A stretch of DNA of 64,000 nt, taken from Trogon surrucura (Eukaryota; Chordata; Aves; Trogoniformes; Trogonidae). The notes below the pieces were generated by a model that did not search any database, was not told the DNA's origin, and worked only from the letters and a program-made list of their open reading frames with translations. Where the stretch lies: positions 8,990,001 to 9,054,000 of the forward strand of contig CM036636.1 in assembly GCA_020746105.1 (NCBI GenBank), read 5' to 3'. The position numbers and the translations under genes were made by a program. Shown here piece by piece: positions 38,790 through 52,700 of this stretch. Position 1 is the stretch's first letter, and the number at the start of each line of letters is the position of its first letter.

Positions 38790-38898
38790 TGTGCCAAGAT
38801 GGCGGCGGCAGAGGGGGCCGGTGCTGCGGCGGCCGTGAGGGGGGGCGGCGGCGCCCGCTGCTGAGGGGCCTCCGTCGTGCGCGGGAGGGGACCGCCAG
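38790..38898 (+). other. SEC16A: SEC16A exon 1 (5'UTR, non-coding)
   Basis: Inferred from the promoter motifs and a good donor, CGCCAG|GTACCG, at 38898/38899. It contains no convincing start codon in frame with SEC16A. The 5' boundary is uncertain by tens of bases. Confidence 0.55.
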
Positions 38899-41800
38899 GT
38901 ACCGCGGGGCGGGGACGGGCCGGGCCGGGGGGGCGGCCGAGGGGAGGGACGCGCCGGGGTGGGGGCAGCCGCGGGGCTCGGAAGGCTGCGTGAGGAGCGC
39001 GGGGCCTGAGGCGCGGGCACCGGGGCTGGCGGCGGCCGGTGCCTCCCCTCACCTTCTCCCTCTGGCGGCCGCCGCTCCTGAGGGCGGGTGGGCCTGGGGA
39101 CGGCGGCGGCAGCAGCCCGGGGCCGCCTGTCGCAGCGCGGGTGGGCGGCAGGTCCCGGCGCCGGTTCCCCGGGGCCGGTCGGGGCGGGTTTGCGGTGCGG
39201 AGGAAGGGCCGCGGCGGGGGCCTGGCTGCCCGGGGAGGGGGCCGGGGCCGTTCCGTGTCGCCTCGAGTGTGTCGGTGGGACGGGCGCAGGCATTGCGGGT
39301 GCTCCGAGGGATATTTCAAGCGGTGGGGGGAGAGGAGAAGGGATCCCGCGGCCCAGAGTGTCGCCTGACACCCGTTACTGTGTATTACCTTGAAGGAGAC
39401 TCGGTGTTTGTCACAACTTGGGGTTGTTTTTCCGACATGTCAGGGGCCGTAGGGCCGTGTTCGAGCGGCGACTGGTGCTGACTCAGTAGGACGGGGGCCT
39501 GAGAGCGTTGGGGACCCGCCGGTGCGGTGGGTCGGCGGTCAGGCTCGTTGTGAAACAAACGGGGATGTTTTATGCCGCTGCTGTGTGTGGATCATAGGAA
39601 GCTCTGGGGATTTGACTCCCAAGGAGTTCTTTTTGCTGAAGAGCTTTGAGGGCTTTTTTTTTTTTTACAAGAAAGCTGGTAGGAAGCTCTCAGCAGTACT
39701 GAAGGTGTCAGGTGCGTTCAGTCCGAGTGTCACCCGCGTGTGTGCAGATGTGCAACTGTCGGCATGGAATTAAAAATCTGAAAATCTAGTGTCCCAGACA
39801 CTGATTTTAAAGATGGAAATCTCGTTGTGCAGCTGTTCTTGTGTTTGGGATTGCGGTGACTTTTTAATTTTTCTTAATTCGCTTTGTTCTTGTTAGAAAT
39901 TTGTGTGTGTGAACACGTTATTTATTGTTTGGTACGTGTGTGTGTGTGTATACAGACACACCTAAGAATTAACATTAGGGCTCTGTAACCTGCTTCGTGG
40001 GCATCCTTGTTCAAGAGCAATTTATTTAGCTTACGTCCCTTGGAGATAGGATTAAATTAATTCCTCCCAAATAAATTATCCCTCCGTGCAGAGAAATTTG
40101 CACAGAGGAATTTAAAACTAATGATGTCTGCGGGGTTCATCGGGTGAAATTTATTGATGGCCTTGTCTGGAGAGTAGTTTTAATTTATTTATTTTTTCCT
40201 CTTTGGTAACATTTTCTTGGCACATCTGGAAACGCCGTCTGCAATTGGTATTTCTGGTGACTAATGTTTAGCAGGCTGCTCTGCCTTATCTGTTAATAAA
40301 CCTGCTGAATATTAACAATTTCCAAACTATATCAGCGGAGATGAATTGCTCTTAGCTTGCGTGGGTATTTCCCGTTTATAAATTTCTTAAAATCAGCCCT
40401 TTGGTTAACGCTGGGTTGGGAGCAGGAAGGGTCGGTGTCACCGAGATGGTATCTTCTGTTTGAGTTACGTGAGCTGGGCACGTTTGTTTTATTTGGACTC
40501 GATTCTTCAAATCTTGCGTGCTTTTACTACCGTGTGCTGCCTGTTAATATTAACTTCCCTTCTGTAAGGAAGCTGATACCCTGGTATTGAACTGCTGTCG
40601 TGTAACACTCGAGATCTCGTTACAGGAATGGCAAGCCAGCGCTTTAAAGTGGAATGCTCCTTCTCAGTAGCTAATTACTGATGCAGCTTGTTATGGAAAT
40701 GTGTAAAGTATTAAGCTTTTTTACTTTGTCTGCATTTGGTAAGACATCCCAAGGAGTGAAGTCCGCGTGAGAAATTTGAAAGTGGGTATTTAGGCTGTGA
40801 AAACAGCTTTCGTGCTCAGCTGTATTCCAGAAAGGACAGAAACGGTGTTTCCGAGGAGCTAATTGTGTTCACAGACGCTTTAATTGACTTTTTTTCCCTT
40901 CCCACTTTGCAGTATGTCTCGTAAAAACACGAGTTTATTTGGAGGAAGGGAGTTTTTGCAGTTAATACAGTAAAGAACACGACGAACAATAAATGGGGAT
41001 GTCCAAAAACAGCCTGAGGTTTCTTGAGCACGTGGAACCTGAGGCAGGGTTTCCTGGCAGCGTTGTTGGCCGTAAGCACGGCCAGCTGGAAAACCTTCAC
41101 CTTTGTGAAAGCGCTCCTTGGTAGGAATTCAACAGGCAGCTGTGTTTGAAAAAGAATCTTGAAAACAAATGCAAATAATGCACAAAACTACTGAAGGTTT
41201 CTATGCGGTGCTTTTCTGTTGGTCTGGTTGTCTTGCCCATTTTAACAGCGGACAAATTTTAACGGATTGACAAAAGTCTTAAGATATGGTGAGGAGATAT
41301 GTGGGTATGGGGTGGAAACTGAGATGCTCTGTCTCTGCTGACTGGTGCTTGAGGCCTTCTGAGAGAGGCACCTGGATTATATGTGGGACTGGTGGGTTCT
41401 GCAGCGATGCGTAAAAGAGGTTTTTCCCTAGGGTAAGTTGTACAGATGTCTGATAAAGTCTGGGTAGATCGTTCTGGGGTACTGCTCAGTATATTATTTT
41501 TTAATGGAATTTTTTTGGTTATAAGTCTTTATGAAGTACGTGTAGTTATACGGTCTTCACTTAGTACGTGTTTTTGTTACCCAGAAATATTTTGCATTTG
41601 AACTCCTCTATAGCTATTAAAATTTTGGCTTGCTTACAAACATCTGACTTTTCTGGCTTTCTGTTTTATTACTCTCACTGACAAGATGCTGAATGTTGAA
41701 GAAACCCAACCAACTAAAAATTGCACAGATTTTGTCTGTCTTCTCTAAACAGAAGTGCATCTGGTACGAAACAATTGCCGTGGGTACTTCCCTCTGCATG

Positions 41801-42852
41801 ATATAAACCATATTTGTTGTGTACTGTTAGAAAACAAGACTACTGCATGTTGCTAAAGCTTCCCTGAGCTGGAAAAGTACTGAAGAACTCTGGTTTGTCA
41901 GCTTCTTTTTTTCCCCAGGTTGTGAAGGGGTGATAGAATTGAAAAAATACACATTCATGATTAACGTACTGAACTTCCTGCGTACCACATTCCTCACTGG
42001 CGTTGTTTGGAGCTCTTGCTAGCAGAGTTGGAATACTTCTGTGCCTGTCCTTTCCCCTCTGAAACACAGCTCTAACTGATACTGTGCCCAAGTCCCCGCT
42101 AGCGTTAAAAGTGAGAACGTTGATTAATTAATAGGTGGGGGGAGTCAATTGTCTTTTATAGTCCTCACTGCAATTTTACTATTGTGCAGCATTCATCTAG
42201 AGGAGAGAACATTAGTGATGAAAACTTGGTTGCTTTTCTCAAACTGAATAATACTGCTGCCCGACACAATATTTTCTTTATTAAACCAAAAATGGACTGT
42301 GCTCTGTTGAGGGGAATAATATCCGATGAATTCTTTCCTGCGGTGCTTGCGTCTCATCTTACCTGTGAAAAGCTCCATTCACGCTGAGCAACAGGTAGCT
42401 GAGCTGGAGATCATCTCTAACAGATTTTAGAGTTAGAGAGCACTTTCTCATCTTGCCGTAGTGCAGGTTTGGTTGTAGGCTGACTGCTGCTGTGTTTTTT
42501 TCTGTGATGCATACTTCTGCTCGCAACAGATTTGGGGACATGTAACAGAGTAATACCGTTACGCTTTGATCTGAGATTTTAACAAGTGCACAGGACTAAT
42601 TACTGCGACTTGGAGCTCTTTGTTATATTGTTGTTAAATAATGTGCGTTATTACTACACAGCATTAACCTTTGTTAATACTGGGCTTGGTTTTAGAAATA
42701 CAATGTTATATGTACATTTCTTACGCATTTTAGAGAAAAGAGAGGTATTTTCCACTTGGAGTTCTGTGGGTAATTTTGTTTTTAAAATAAAAGTTGCTTA
42801 AGCGCTGTATGCATTGTGAGAGAGTGACTTGTCATCTGTTTTCCCTTAACAG
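38899..42852 (+). other. SEC16A: SEC16A intron 1
   Basis: CpG-rich for the first 450 bases, then AT-rich. A TG dinucleotide repeat lies at 39936-39949. No coding exon, transposon or RNA gene was recognised. Confidence 0.7.
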
Positions 42853-45800
42853 GGCAGAAGAAGGAATCTTATCTACAGCATCCACTACTAGTTTGTCATC
42901 TAGCGTGTGACCCTGCTGAGAGGCCACCATGCAGCAGCCTCCACAGACTGTTCCAGCAGGAGCGGCAGCTCCACCTCCTGCGGGCATCGCTCGGAACGTG
43001 TACTGGAGAACCGGCTCGCTCGGGAAACGAGCAAACGCAGCAGCTGCCCCAGTGCAGCCTGTGACAGACCCTTTTGCATTTGGCAGGCAGACTCCACAGG
43101 GTTCCTCTTTAGATAATCCATCCAGGGGCAATGCGTTGGTTATGCAAAGTTCTTCGCCAGCGGTGTTTCCGCAGCCGGCCGTTGTGCATGCTTCACCGCC
43201 GCGTGCAGGGGACAATCCGCATGGACTGCATACATCTTCATCAGCTCCTGTAGCTCAACCAGGAGTAAATAGCAGTACATTTTCTAATGTTCCGATTCCT
43301 TCACCGTCCCCGGGATACGTTATAAATAGTGCTACAGAAGTGCATCCAAACGCAGATCTTGGACTCCGTGCGCCTGCGGTACCGTTGCATTATAATACAG
43401 GAGCAGCAGCTGAAAATTCTTTCAGTGTGCATCCTGGAATGGTGTCTGCATCAAACAAACCTGGAGGTAGACAAGATGTCAGTAGAGATCCAAATGAGGT
43501 TCCTTCAGGACCCAATGCAACGGGACTCTTCCCTCCACCTCCTCAGCAGCCTTTGTCTCAGTGGAGGCCTGTTCAAGGTAACCTGCAGTCTCCAGTTCGA
43601 AATTTTGCCCCCTATCCTGAGCCACCTCCTCAGACTGACGTTCGTAACGTTTCTCAGTCTTCTGTTAGCACTTCTCATCCTCCTCCACAGACGAATTTAC
43701 AGCAGGGTCCCGTACACCAAGGTATTCCACAGAATATCATGCAAGCGCCTTTATCTGTTGGTTGTGAAAATAATGGCTCTGCAAATAGCGGTCATCACGT
43801 GAACAGTGTCCAGCCTGGAAATGTGTTTAGGCAGAACGCAGAAATACCTAACGCCTGGTTGGGCCAACCATACCAGGAGCAGTTTTGCCCGCAGCCGCCG
43901 TTGCAAGACTCCAGTTTTGTCGTTCCCGCAGCTCAGGAAAATAACCCCCAAAGCCAGTCTCCAGCTATGTCTGAAACGTCCAGTAGACCTGTTCCCACAG
44001 ATCGAGATTCAGGAACTCTCTCCATGTTTTTCAAAGGGGATGAGGCAGAAAATGAAGAAATACTTTCATCTGAAAAAAACTATGTTGTTGAGAAAACGGA
44101 GTTTGATGCTTGTCAGCCAAATTCGGCATCCTTGTATCATCAGCCAGCGCATCCTCAGCGGGTCACAACCAACGTTCTCTCTCAGGCACAGGGTGGTATG
44201 GGTTCAGCCAATGAGATGGTACAAAAAGGAATGGATGTCCAGTACTTTCCTAAAATTTTAAGTCAGCAGGAAATGCAGGCCGCTAAGCACTCCATGTTTG
44301 CTAGTGATGACAAGGCACGTATAGCTGCTGTGGCTGGGAACGGTGGGTCACAGTATGAAAATGTCGAGAACCTGGAGTGCATTCAGAATCAAGAAGTGCT
44401 GCCGAGTGAACCACAGAACATCAGCGCTTCGTCCCCTGCTGCTGGTCCCGATCTCTACAGGTATGGATCCTTTCCAAGTCAGGTGCTTCCAAAGAACGCT
44501 GTTGTGAGCCATGCTGAAGGAGGACCAAATTTGGAGGCACCCGATTCGTTACCTCACCCCGTCCGACCAGATAGCGTATCTTCAAATTATAGCAACCTTA
44601 GCCATAGGAGCGCTTCTAGTTCAGCAAGACCTCAAGAGCAAGTCAGTACGTTTATTCAGCAAGAAAGTGGGAAGCCTGATGAAGAATCTTCCGCCAGCTT
44701 CTTCAAGCAGATTGACTCTTCTCCTTTGGGAGGCGATTCAAGTGAGCTAAACCTGGGCAAGAACTACCATGGTAATCTATCCCAACCTCCAACTCCAAGT
44801 CCTCCTAAGCCTACAGGAGTATTTCAGACAAGTGCAAATAGTTCTTTCGAACCTGTTAGGTCCCACGGAGTTGGTATAAAACCTGCGGAGATTGATCAGG
44901 CAAAGATGGTGGTTGAATTGAGAGAGAACCACTCAAACCAGAAGAGTATCAAGAAGAGTACAGCCCTGCCAGCTGCATCCCCAGGCAACCTGGAACAGCC
45001 ACCGGATAACCTGGAAACTATATTCATGCCTCAGGTGCACCCACTGCCTCCTGCAGTCACTGGTGAAACTGGAAATATGTTGCACTCTGGACCTGTTATG
45101 GAAAACATACAAGCAGTATCTGACAGGAGGTCCTCAACAAGAGCACAGGGAGCAGTTAAGAAGTGTGATAGCCCAGCAACGACTTTGTGGGCTCATAATG
45201 AGCTACCTAATTTTGGGGGAAATGTTCTTCTAGCTCCTGCTGCTCCTGCAGTGTACGTACCTGCTAAACAAAGTGTAGAAGTCATTCAGCCACCAGAAGA
45301 AGGTCTGTCTAATCAGCCGCCAGGTAAACCAGGGACTATTGCAGTGCATCTTTCCCAAGATGGAAATATATCTTCTGAAAATCTTGAGAATCCTCCCAAA
45401 ATGGGAGAAGAGGAAGCACTTCAGTCTCAGGCAAGTTCTGGTTATGCAAGTTTGTTGTCTTCTCCACCTACAGAGTCTTTGCAAAATCAGCCTATCCTGA
45501 TTGCTCAGCCTAATCAAAGCTATAACTTGGCTCAGCCAATTAATTTTTCTCTGTCTCTATCTAATCAGCTAAGCAGCAATGAAAACAGTCAGCCAATGAA
45601 GGACTCTGGAGTTGGGGACAAGCCTACAATGGGTCCCCAAACTTCGCATGCTGGTGGGATCATTTCTGGGGAAAACGTGCCATTACCTGTGATGCAAGTT
45701 GGATCTCTGTTAGTTAATGCACTTCCAAATACTAATCTGTTAAAACATAATTTATTACAAAGCCCTGTTAATTCCTCTGATACCGCTTCTAATCAGCCTG

Positions 45801-46726
45801 CAAACTTGCTTATGAAAACTCCGCTTAATTTGGCCCCAGAAGGGCAAAAAAATGTTAATGTGGAAGGTTTTGTTCCTGAATTTGCTAGCAAGCCAGGGTC
45901 TAACTCATCCGTGTCTCCTGGGACAAATCTCCCCAGTGGAAGTGCAACTGCACTAGTCCCCTCTGTTAATTCTGTAATACAGGCTAATAGTTCTGCAAGT
46001 CATTCAAATAGCAAAGAAGAAGCTGCTGGAGCGCTTGATTTCACAGTATCACGGACGTTGGAGAAAAGCAGTGCAAGTAGTCTTGTGCAGGTTCATAATC
46101 AGACACTTTCTGGTGGTCCAGTATATCCTCAACAATCAGCTGGTAGCGCTGGTCAGGTGGGTCCTGAGATGCATGACCAACAACGTTTCTATCAACAGGT
46201 GACAAAAGATGTACAGCATCAGGCTGTTTCAGACAGAGCTGTACAGGGAGCGTTGCCACCTCAGCCACAAATGCAAGCAGCTCAAATGCAGCAGCCAGCA
46301 TCTGGGCAGTCCTCAGGTCCTTCGAACTACCAGATGGCCACAGGGGCTAAAGCCACGCAGGTATCACAGCAGCGTGAGAACCAGGTGCTGAGTAACCATC
46401 CTCAACCTGGGGGGCCCCAAGAGGCAAGTTCAGCCCAGCCAACAGCGAGGTATGATCAGACAAGTCCCGATAAGCAACCGGCATCTGGACAGGCCTCGGG
46501 TGCTCCGACTTCCACGGCCCCTTCTACCGCCACCGGTCCGTCGGGTGTGCCCAACGCGCAACAAGACCTGCAGCGTCCGTCACTGCCTCAGACTCCTCAG
46601 GATGCCTTTGGTCCTCCTCAGAACCCTTACTACTACTACAGAAATCCTTACGATCCTTACCAACCTCCGTATCCACCACCTTATCCTCCCGCTGACCCCA
46701 GAACAGCAGCTCATCTTTACTACATG
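42853..46726 (+). CDS. SEC16A: SEC16A exon 2: 5'UTR end and 1266-codon N-terminal region
   Basis: Acceptor cttaacag|ggcag. 76 bases of 5'UTR without an upstream ATG precede ATG 42929. The exon encodes 1266 residues of low-complexity Pro/Ser/Gln/Asn-rich, presumably disordered sequence (for example [19 protein letters not shown]). An acidic patch follows ([19 protein letters not shown]), which resembles the conserved N-terminal segments of mammalian SEC16A. It ends in a Tyr/Pro-rich stretch ([20 protein letters not shown]). The donor follows YYM. The ORF runs on 32 codons into the intron but consensus GTAAAT and exon 3 homology fix the splice. Confidence 0.97.
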
Positions 46727-49700
46727 GTAAATTTTTATTTTTCCCTTCTTCCCTGCTCAGAATATGTCAGTAAGTGTAACAGAGTTGAAACAGTTGTGTC
46801 ATTATCAATATTCCCTATGTAGCATTCACGTTAAGTATTTAGTTGTGGGGAAGATCCGGATAGCGGTAACAAAACTTACATTACAAACATTATGAAAACT
46901 CAGATGCCGGTTCCATTTGGTACAGGTGTTAACTGATAGCAGTTTATTTGATTCTTTGGAAAAAGTTGGCTGTTGTAACTGTTTTAGCTGCCCAGGTGTT
47001 CAGATTTGATTCTTGTCTGCTGCTTGAATTATTCACAGTTTAGCAGAGTGGATCGGCTGCTCTTAGCCCAGATGTAATGTTTTTCTTCTGAAGTTTAGGG
47101 TATTAACAGACTTGAATTAACTTGCCGCGCCAGGCATCAAAGGACTATACGTAGCCTGTTGTTCTACATCTCTTCAGGTACCACATTTGTGGTGTGTCTG
47201 GCAGTTTGTTGGGTGTTAGAGTTATGAGGATGTTTAAGCGACTTGGTCATCTCTCCTATGAAGATAAACTGAGAGAACTGGGGCTCTTTAGTCTTGAAAA
47301 GACTGAGAGGGGATCTTATTAATGGATACCAGTATCTGAAGAGTGGGTGTCAAGAGGAAGGAGCCAGTCTCTTTTCAGTGATGCTCAGTAATAGGACAAG
47401 GAGTAATGGGTGTGAGCTAGAACATAGGAAGTTCCACCTCAGCATGAGGAGAAACTTCTTTACTGTGAGGGTGCCGGAGCCCTGGCGCAGGCTGCCCAGA
47501 GAGGGTGTGGAGTCTCCTGCTCTGGAGACTTTCAAGACCCGCCTGGACACGTTCCTGTGTGACCTGCCAGAGGTGATCCTGCTTCAACAGGGGTGTTGGA
47601 CTAGATGATCTCTAGAGGTCCTTTCCAAGCCTGAGCATTCTGTGATTCTTGGAGGTGGGAAGCCTCTTCCCTGACATGTCAATCTCTTTTCTAGGACGAT
47701 AACTATGGACAGTATGACCCACGGTACAGACACTACGACAGTACCAGCGCTGCTTATATGGATCCTGGGAGCTATCGGTATCCTGAGCCTGAACGACCTA
47801 GTTCCAGAGCCAGTCACTGCTCTGACAGGCCTTCTTCTAGGTATGTGGTTCCAAAGTTGAGTAAAGATCTGGTATGCCCCGAAGCAGTGAGTGTAACGAT
47901 GCCTGTTGAAGTTTTGTAGCATGCGCTGCCGTAAGTAAGTTAAAAACCTTGTTGTGTGCTGCCATAGGAACAGGCAACATCAAATGCTGCGCTTGAGAAG
48001 GGTACGATTCTGCAATCTTTTCTCATGCTAAAGCCTTATTACTGCTTTCATTCGGTTCTCGGGGTGGTTGTTGGCGTTTCTACCTGGCAGCAGCTCGCTG
48101 CGATGGACTCGGTGCTGAGGTTAGCTCTTTTTCACGTGTGTTGTGACAGACCAGCGTAGCTGTGGGTTTGTTAATCAGTGCTGGTTCAGTTTCTGACGGT
48201 GTCTAAGCAGTGAAGTTCTGTGCATGGGATTTTTGCATGTCGGTGCGGGATTTGCCTTGCAGGTGTAGCAGTGCTTGTGGCCTCCTGTTGTCTGGTGTGT
48301 CAGATGTTCGGAAGAGAGAGATGGTTAATAAAGTGGGAGCATCCTGGTGCTGTGTTGGGTTAATTTGTCTGATGATTGCTTCAACTGTGTGGGTAAATTT
48401 GCTCACAAAATTCCCAGACTCTGGTCCATGTAGCAAAGGTGCTACTTGGGCATGTGTCGCCCACTGATTTCACTCCAGGGTTCGATGCAGGTAGCACAGG
48501 AACTAGGAAAACTTAAAAGCCTTGGTCTGTCTGATTATATGAAAAAAATTGAGAGGGAAACAATGTGTTCCGATGCTACTTGCAAATATTAAATAAAAAG
48601 CAGAAGTGAAATCTCTAGTATTTCTCAAGCAAGAAGCAGCAAATTATCTTCCAAGGGTTACTGCTTTTTGATGATTATTGCATAAGTGATTTGTATGAAC
48701 TTCAGATTAATGGCAAAACATTACCGTTGCATTATTTGGCGAGTGGATTTGTAGGTTTCCAAGAGAGGAGCCCAGTTATCTGCCTAGCAATGATGAAACC
48801 CTTTGTAGTATTTGTCAGTAGTTTATTTATAGAGCAGTCTTCAAAGTCAAAGCGTAGCGTTTTGCTTACTGCCTCCAGAAGGTGATGGGAGGAGGGTGTA
48901 GTGGCCTTGAGGAGTACAAAACAATGGCTGTAGCTGTGTGTGATAACTTCTGTCATCTTCTTAAGTGAATCTAAGTGCGCTGTGAGATCTCGTGATGAGA
49001 TAATAACCCCTAGTAGCACTTCCTGGCACATACTCTCCTTGTGTACTGTTTTTGTAAGAGGTTGAAGTTCCTGTAGTTGGCGCTGGGCAGATGGGAGCCT
49101 GTTCTGAGTAGCTCTATGGGTGTTGCTGTGTGACACGACAGCGCGGTCGGATGTGGGCTGGGGTACGGTGCCGCGGGGCAGCAGAGCCCGAGGGTGACAA
49201 GGCCCACGCGATCACCTGTCTGAAACCTGCCCTTAATGTGCCGGTATTGACGATGCAGCTTTGTAAACTCACTTTGGGGAGGGAAACAACATCTTTCTGA
49301 AGGAGACCGAGAAGATTGGGTGGGTAAACCTGATGTGATAAGATCAAATCTCCTTCTCTGCAGAGACAGGTGCTGTGTTAGCAAACTTCCCACGCGTTCC
49401 AGGGAGGAGCGTTGCTTGACTTGCTCAGCTACTTTGGAGTTGGCACTATCAGTTGTAGAGGAGCGTGAAAGTTCCTGTCATTCTGCGTGGGCATTAAATA
49501 TCTTCACCTTCTGTGTGTGTGTGTATAGGTACGTGTGTTTGTGAGGGCGTGCAGGCGTATTGCATACGTGTGTAGACACACTACATTGATTTTCTAGCTT
49601 TTTTTAGAGATTGTAGGATGTTGTCCTCAAAACGGCATATAATAAAGGCGCATGATTTTTCAAGCAATGACAACATCCTTCTTTTTCTGTCAATAGTGGT

Positions 49701-52700
49701 CGAATTGTCTTTTGTATATGCAGTGACTCTTACTGTGACGTGTTGGTTTTAGTCGGATTCTTGTATTTGTTCTGTTCCTTTGGACAATCAGTATTCTAAC
49801 ATGGGCTCCATACATGAGAATTTTCTTCTATTCAGTCCTCTCTATTTGCTCAAATGAAAACCAAACCTTTCACACAGACTCTTGTCTATCCAAGCCTATT
49901 GAGAAGGGTAATAACCTGGAAAATGCCTGGAATTACTTAGTTAGGTCCGTGCTGTGTTTCAATTTCATCTCAATGCTATCTCATTTATTCACTGAAATGT
50001 TAAATGCAAGGGTGGGTTAACACTCAAAACATCCCCACATCTTCTGACAAGTGGAGATTGAGAAACGGAGCGAGTGCAGAGTGAGAATCAAGAGTCAGCA
50101 TTAGGGTGGTGTTAGTGTGCTGTGTGCTCACTGACTGCACCGTGGCATCAGCTCCAAGTTGCACGAGGTGATACCCCCTTGAGTTCTTTGACCAGGTACC
50201 CAACGAAAGGTGCCGTGTGTTTTGGTTTTCTTTTCTGGCTGTATCTAACACTGGTGACAGGTGCCACAGTGGGAGCCCTGGAGGCTGAAGCTCTCTGTTT
50301 GGAGTTGTCTGTGAGTGTCAGTTTGTGTCCTGACCCATTTTCATGACCTCTTCTCCAGTCCTCTTTCCCTTCAGTTACCCAGCCATAAGATGTCTAACAA
50401 AGCAATTATTTCATTACTCGTTAAGTTACTGACTTGTCTGTTGAGAAAGGTTAAAAGAAGCCAATTACAGCGATAGCTTTCATGATTAATTTAAAGTAAT
50501 TAAACTTATCACCAACGCAGTTTACAAAAATCACCGAGTTATTGTGTAGTAAAGAGCTGTCAGCTTTTTGTGGCGCAATTTAGTGATATATGGGTTTGTC
50601 AAGTCTTGATTTCCTGTAAATGCATTATTTTCAATATTAAACTGCCTGATCAGTTGTGGCATGTAGTTCTTCATATTTTCTGCTGACTTAGAAGAGCTTA
50701 AAAGAGTAATGCTAACTTTTTTGCACCCATGTGCTTTCTTTCAGGCAAGGGTATACTGAAGATTATTATTCAAAAAGCGGATGGAGTGATTATTATCCAG
50801 GCTATTACCCAAACTCATATGATTACGGAGGTAAGATGTCAAAAGAAGCTCTGAATTTTTCTATAGAAAATTGCGGGTTTAAAGAATAATTTATGGAGAA
50901 GAGGAACTTTAAGATCAAATAGTTTATTATGTTTTTTCCATATTAATAAAACTGATACCCTTTCCACAACCTTGGTATGTATCCTTGGTGTGTGACCTGC
51001 AGGCAGACTTGTAAAGCAAATTTTAAGTGTGTGTAAACAGAAATTGACTCTTGACTAGAACTCGGTTTTGTCCGTAATTGTCTGAACGCTCACAGAGACA
51101 CACTGGCATTGGTAATCTGAAGGTAATTGCTTGTGTAATGCCTGGGAGGATTTTAAGCAACATCTGTCCACATCCTGAGGCATTTAACGTGGTGCTCTGA
51201 GCACTGATTGCAGAGATTCTGTTCATATTTGTTTAGTTGTTATCATGGTTTGTTTGAGTTTTAAAAGTTGCTGCAAAGGACTTACCTGTCTGATGGTAAA
51301 TGCTGTTGTAACTGTTTCTCTGAAAGGTGTGAAATGGATTTTTTTTAGTTTTTTATTTTTTAAACTAAAAATCAGTGGACCGTACTTACGTAGCTTTAAG
51401 TGCATTACTTTGGTTTTGCTATGTGCTGCGGGACCAAATCAGAGTGTAGTTACAGAGAAAGGAGTAGAAAAAGCTTATAGGCAGAAGCTTCCAGTACCTA
51501 ACCCACTTCTTTTTATTTTTCCAAAGATCCAAGTCGCTGGGACCGTTACTCATCAGCGTATGATCCCAGATACAGAGATCCGAGAAGCTACGATCAGAGG
51601 TATTGGTACGATGCTGAACACAATCCGTACCAGAAGAGGGAAGCGTATTCGTATGGCAACAGGTTCGTCCATTGATCCGTGTTCTCTAAACGCTCTTCCC
51701 AGAGCGAGGGCAGCGCGGGGCCTGGGGGCTGCTGACAGTCAGAGAACTCGTGTGTTTGGGGACTGGTGACAATCAGAGAACTCGTGTGTTTGTCTGAACA
51801 AATCCAGAGGATCTCGTATCGGTTTCTTCAGGGCTGAATCTCCCATAGTCAAATGTGTCACCCAAAAATTAAGCTGTGGCAAAAATTAAGCAAAGACCGA
51901 GGCCTTGCTTGTACCCTAACAGAAATACTACTTTATTTGCTGTAGATCTGCCCCAAAGCCTTCAAAATGTGTGAACTGTTGTCATAATTGTATCAGGCGT
52001 TGGAATTTCAGGGTGTCATGCAGCTTTGTAACTAAAATCCTCTAGAAAGCAGATGCATCCTGTTAAAATGCATTATTATGGGTGTTTCACAGGTGTATGT
52101 TGCTAGTACTTTCTGTGGCTTTAACACAGATCATTGAGGAAAACCAGATGAGCTGTCACATCACTCTTAAGAAAATGATTTAAGGCAGTAGAACTCGTTC
52201 TCAGATCAGGTGAATGTTCTATGGGTTTTCTTAAAGCAAACTCTGAGTATGATGTTGGTCTTGATCTTGAATATTCTGGATTGACTTCTGGAGGAAATGC
52301 CAGTTTGTTTACTGTAATTATTTCCTAGATTGAGGTTTTTATCTAGAAGCCCTCCTGAAGTTCAGTGCCGTCTTCTTCTTGTCACGTACGCCGTGAAGTC
52401 GCTTTCCCCCGGGGACCTGGGTGGCTCTGCTCATTTTTTGCTTTGTGCATTTCTTTGTTCTTCAGGCATGACCGATACGAAGACAACTGGAGATACGATC
52501 CGCGTTTTACGGGAAGTTTTGATGATGAATCTGAACCCCACAGAGATATTTACGGCGATGAATTTGACAGACGCAGTGTCCACAGTGAACATTCTGGTCA
52601 CAGTCTCCGTAGCTCCCGCAGCGTTCACAGTCGCCAGAGCAGTTTCAGCTCTCGCTCTCAACAAGTGAGTTACAAATGGCCACATCAAGTATCCTTTGAG

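Larger units (their letters stand above)
38270..39330. promoter_or_regulatory. SEC16A: CpG island promoter of SEC16A
   Basis: About 1 kb of dense CpG covering the presumed transcription start. Motifs in order are B-box (38565-38575), NRF1-type TGCGCCTGCGC (38604-38614), ETS ACTTCCGC (38629-38636), full cAMP-response element TGACGTCA (38731-38738), ETS-like CCGGATGT (38785-38792) and YY1 CAAGATGGCGGC (38795-38806). No TATA box. This is the pattern of a broad housekeeping promoter. The YY1 motif usually sits just downstream of the start, so initiation is probably near 38770-38795. Confidence 0.85.

Noticed and set aside
46727..46822. Extension of the SEC16A exon 2 frame past 46726
   Set aside because: Consensus donor GTAAAT at 46727 and clear SEC16A homology resuming at 47695 show that it is intron.
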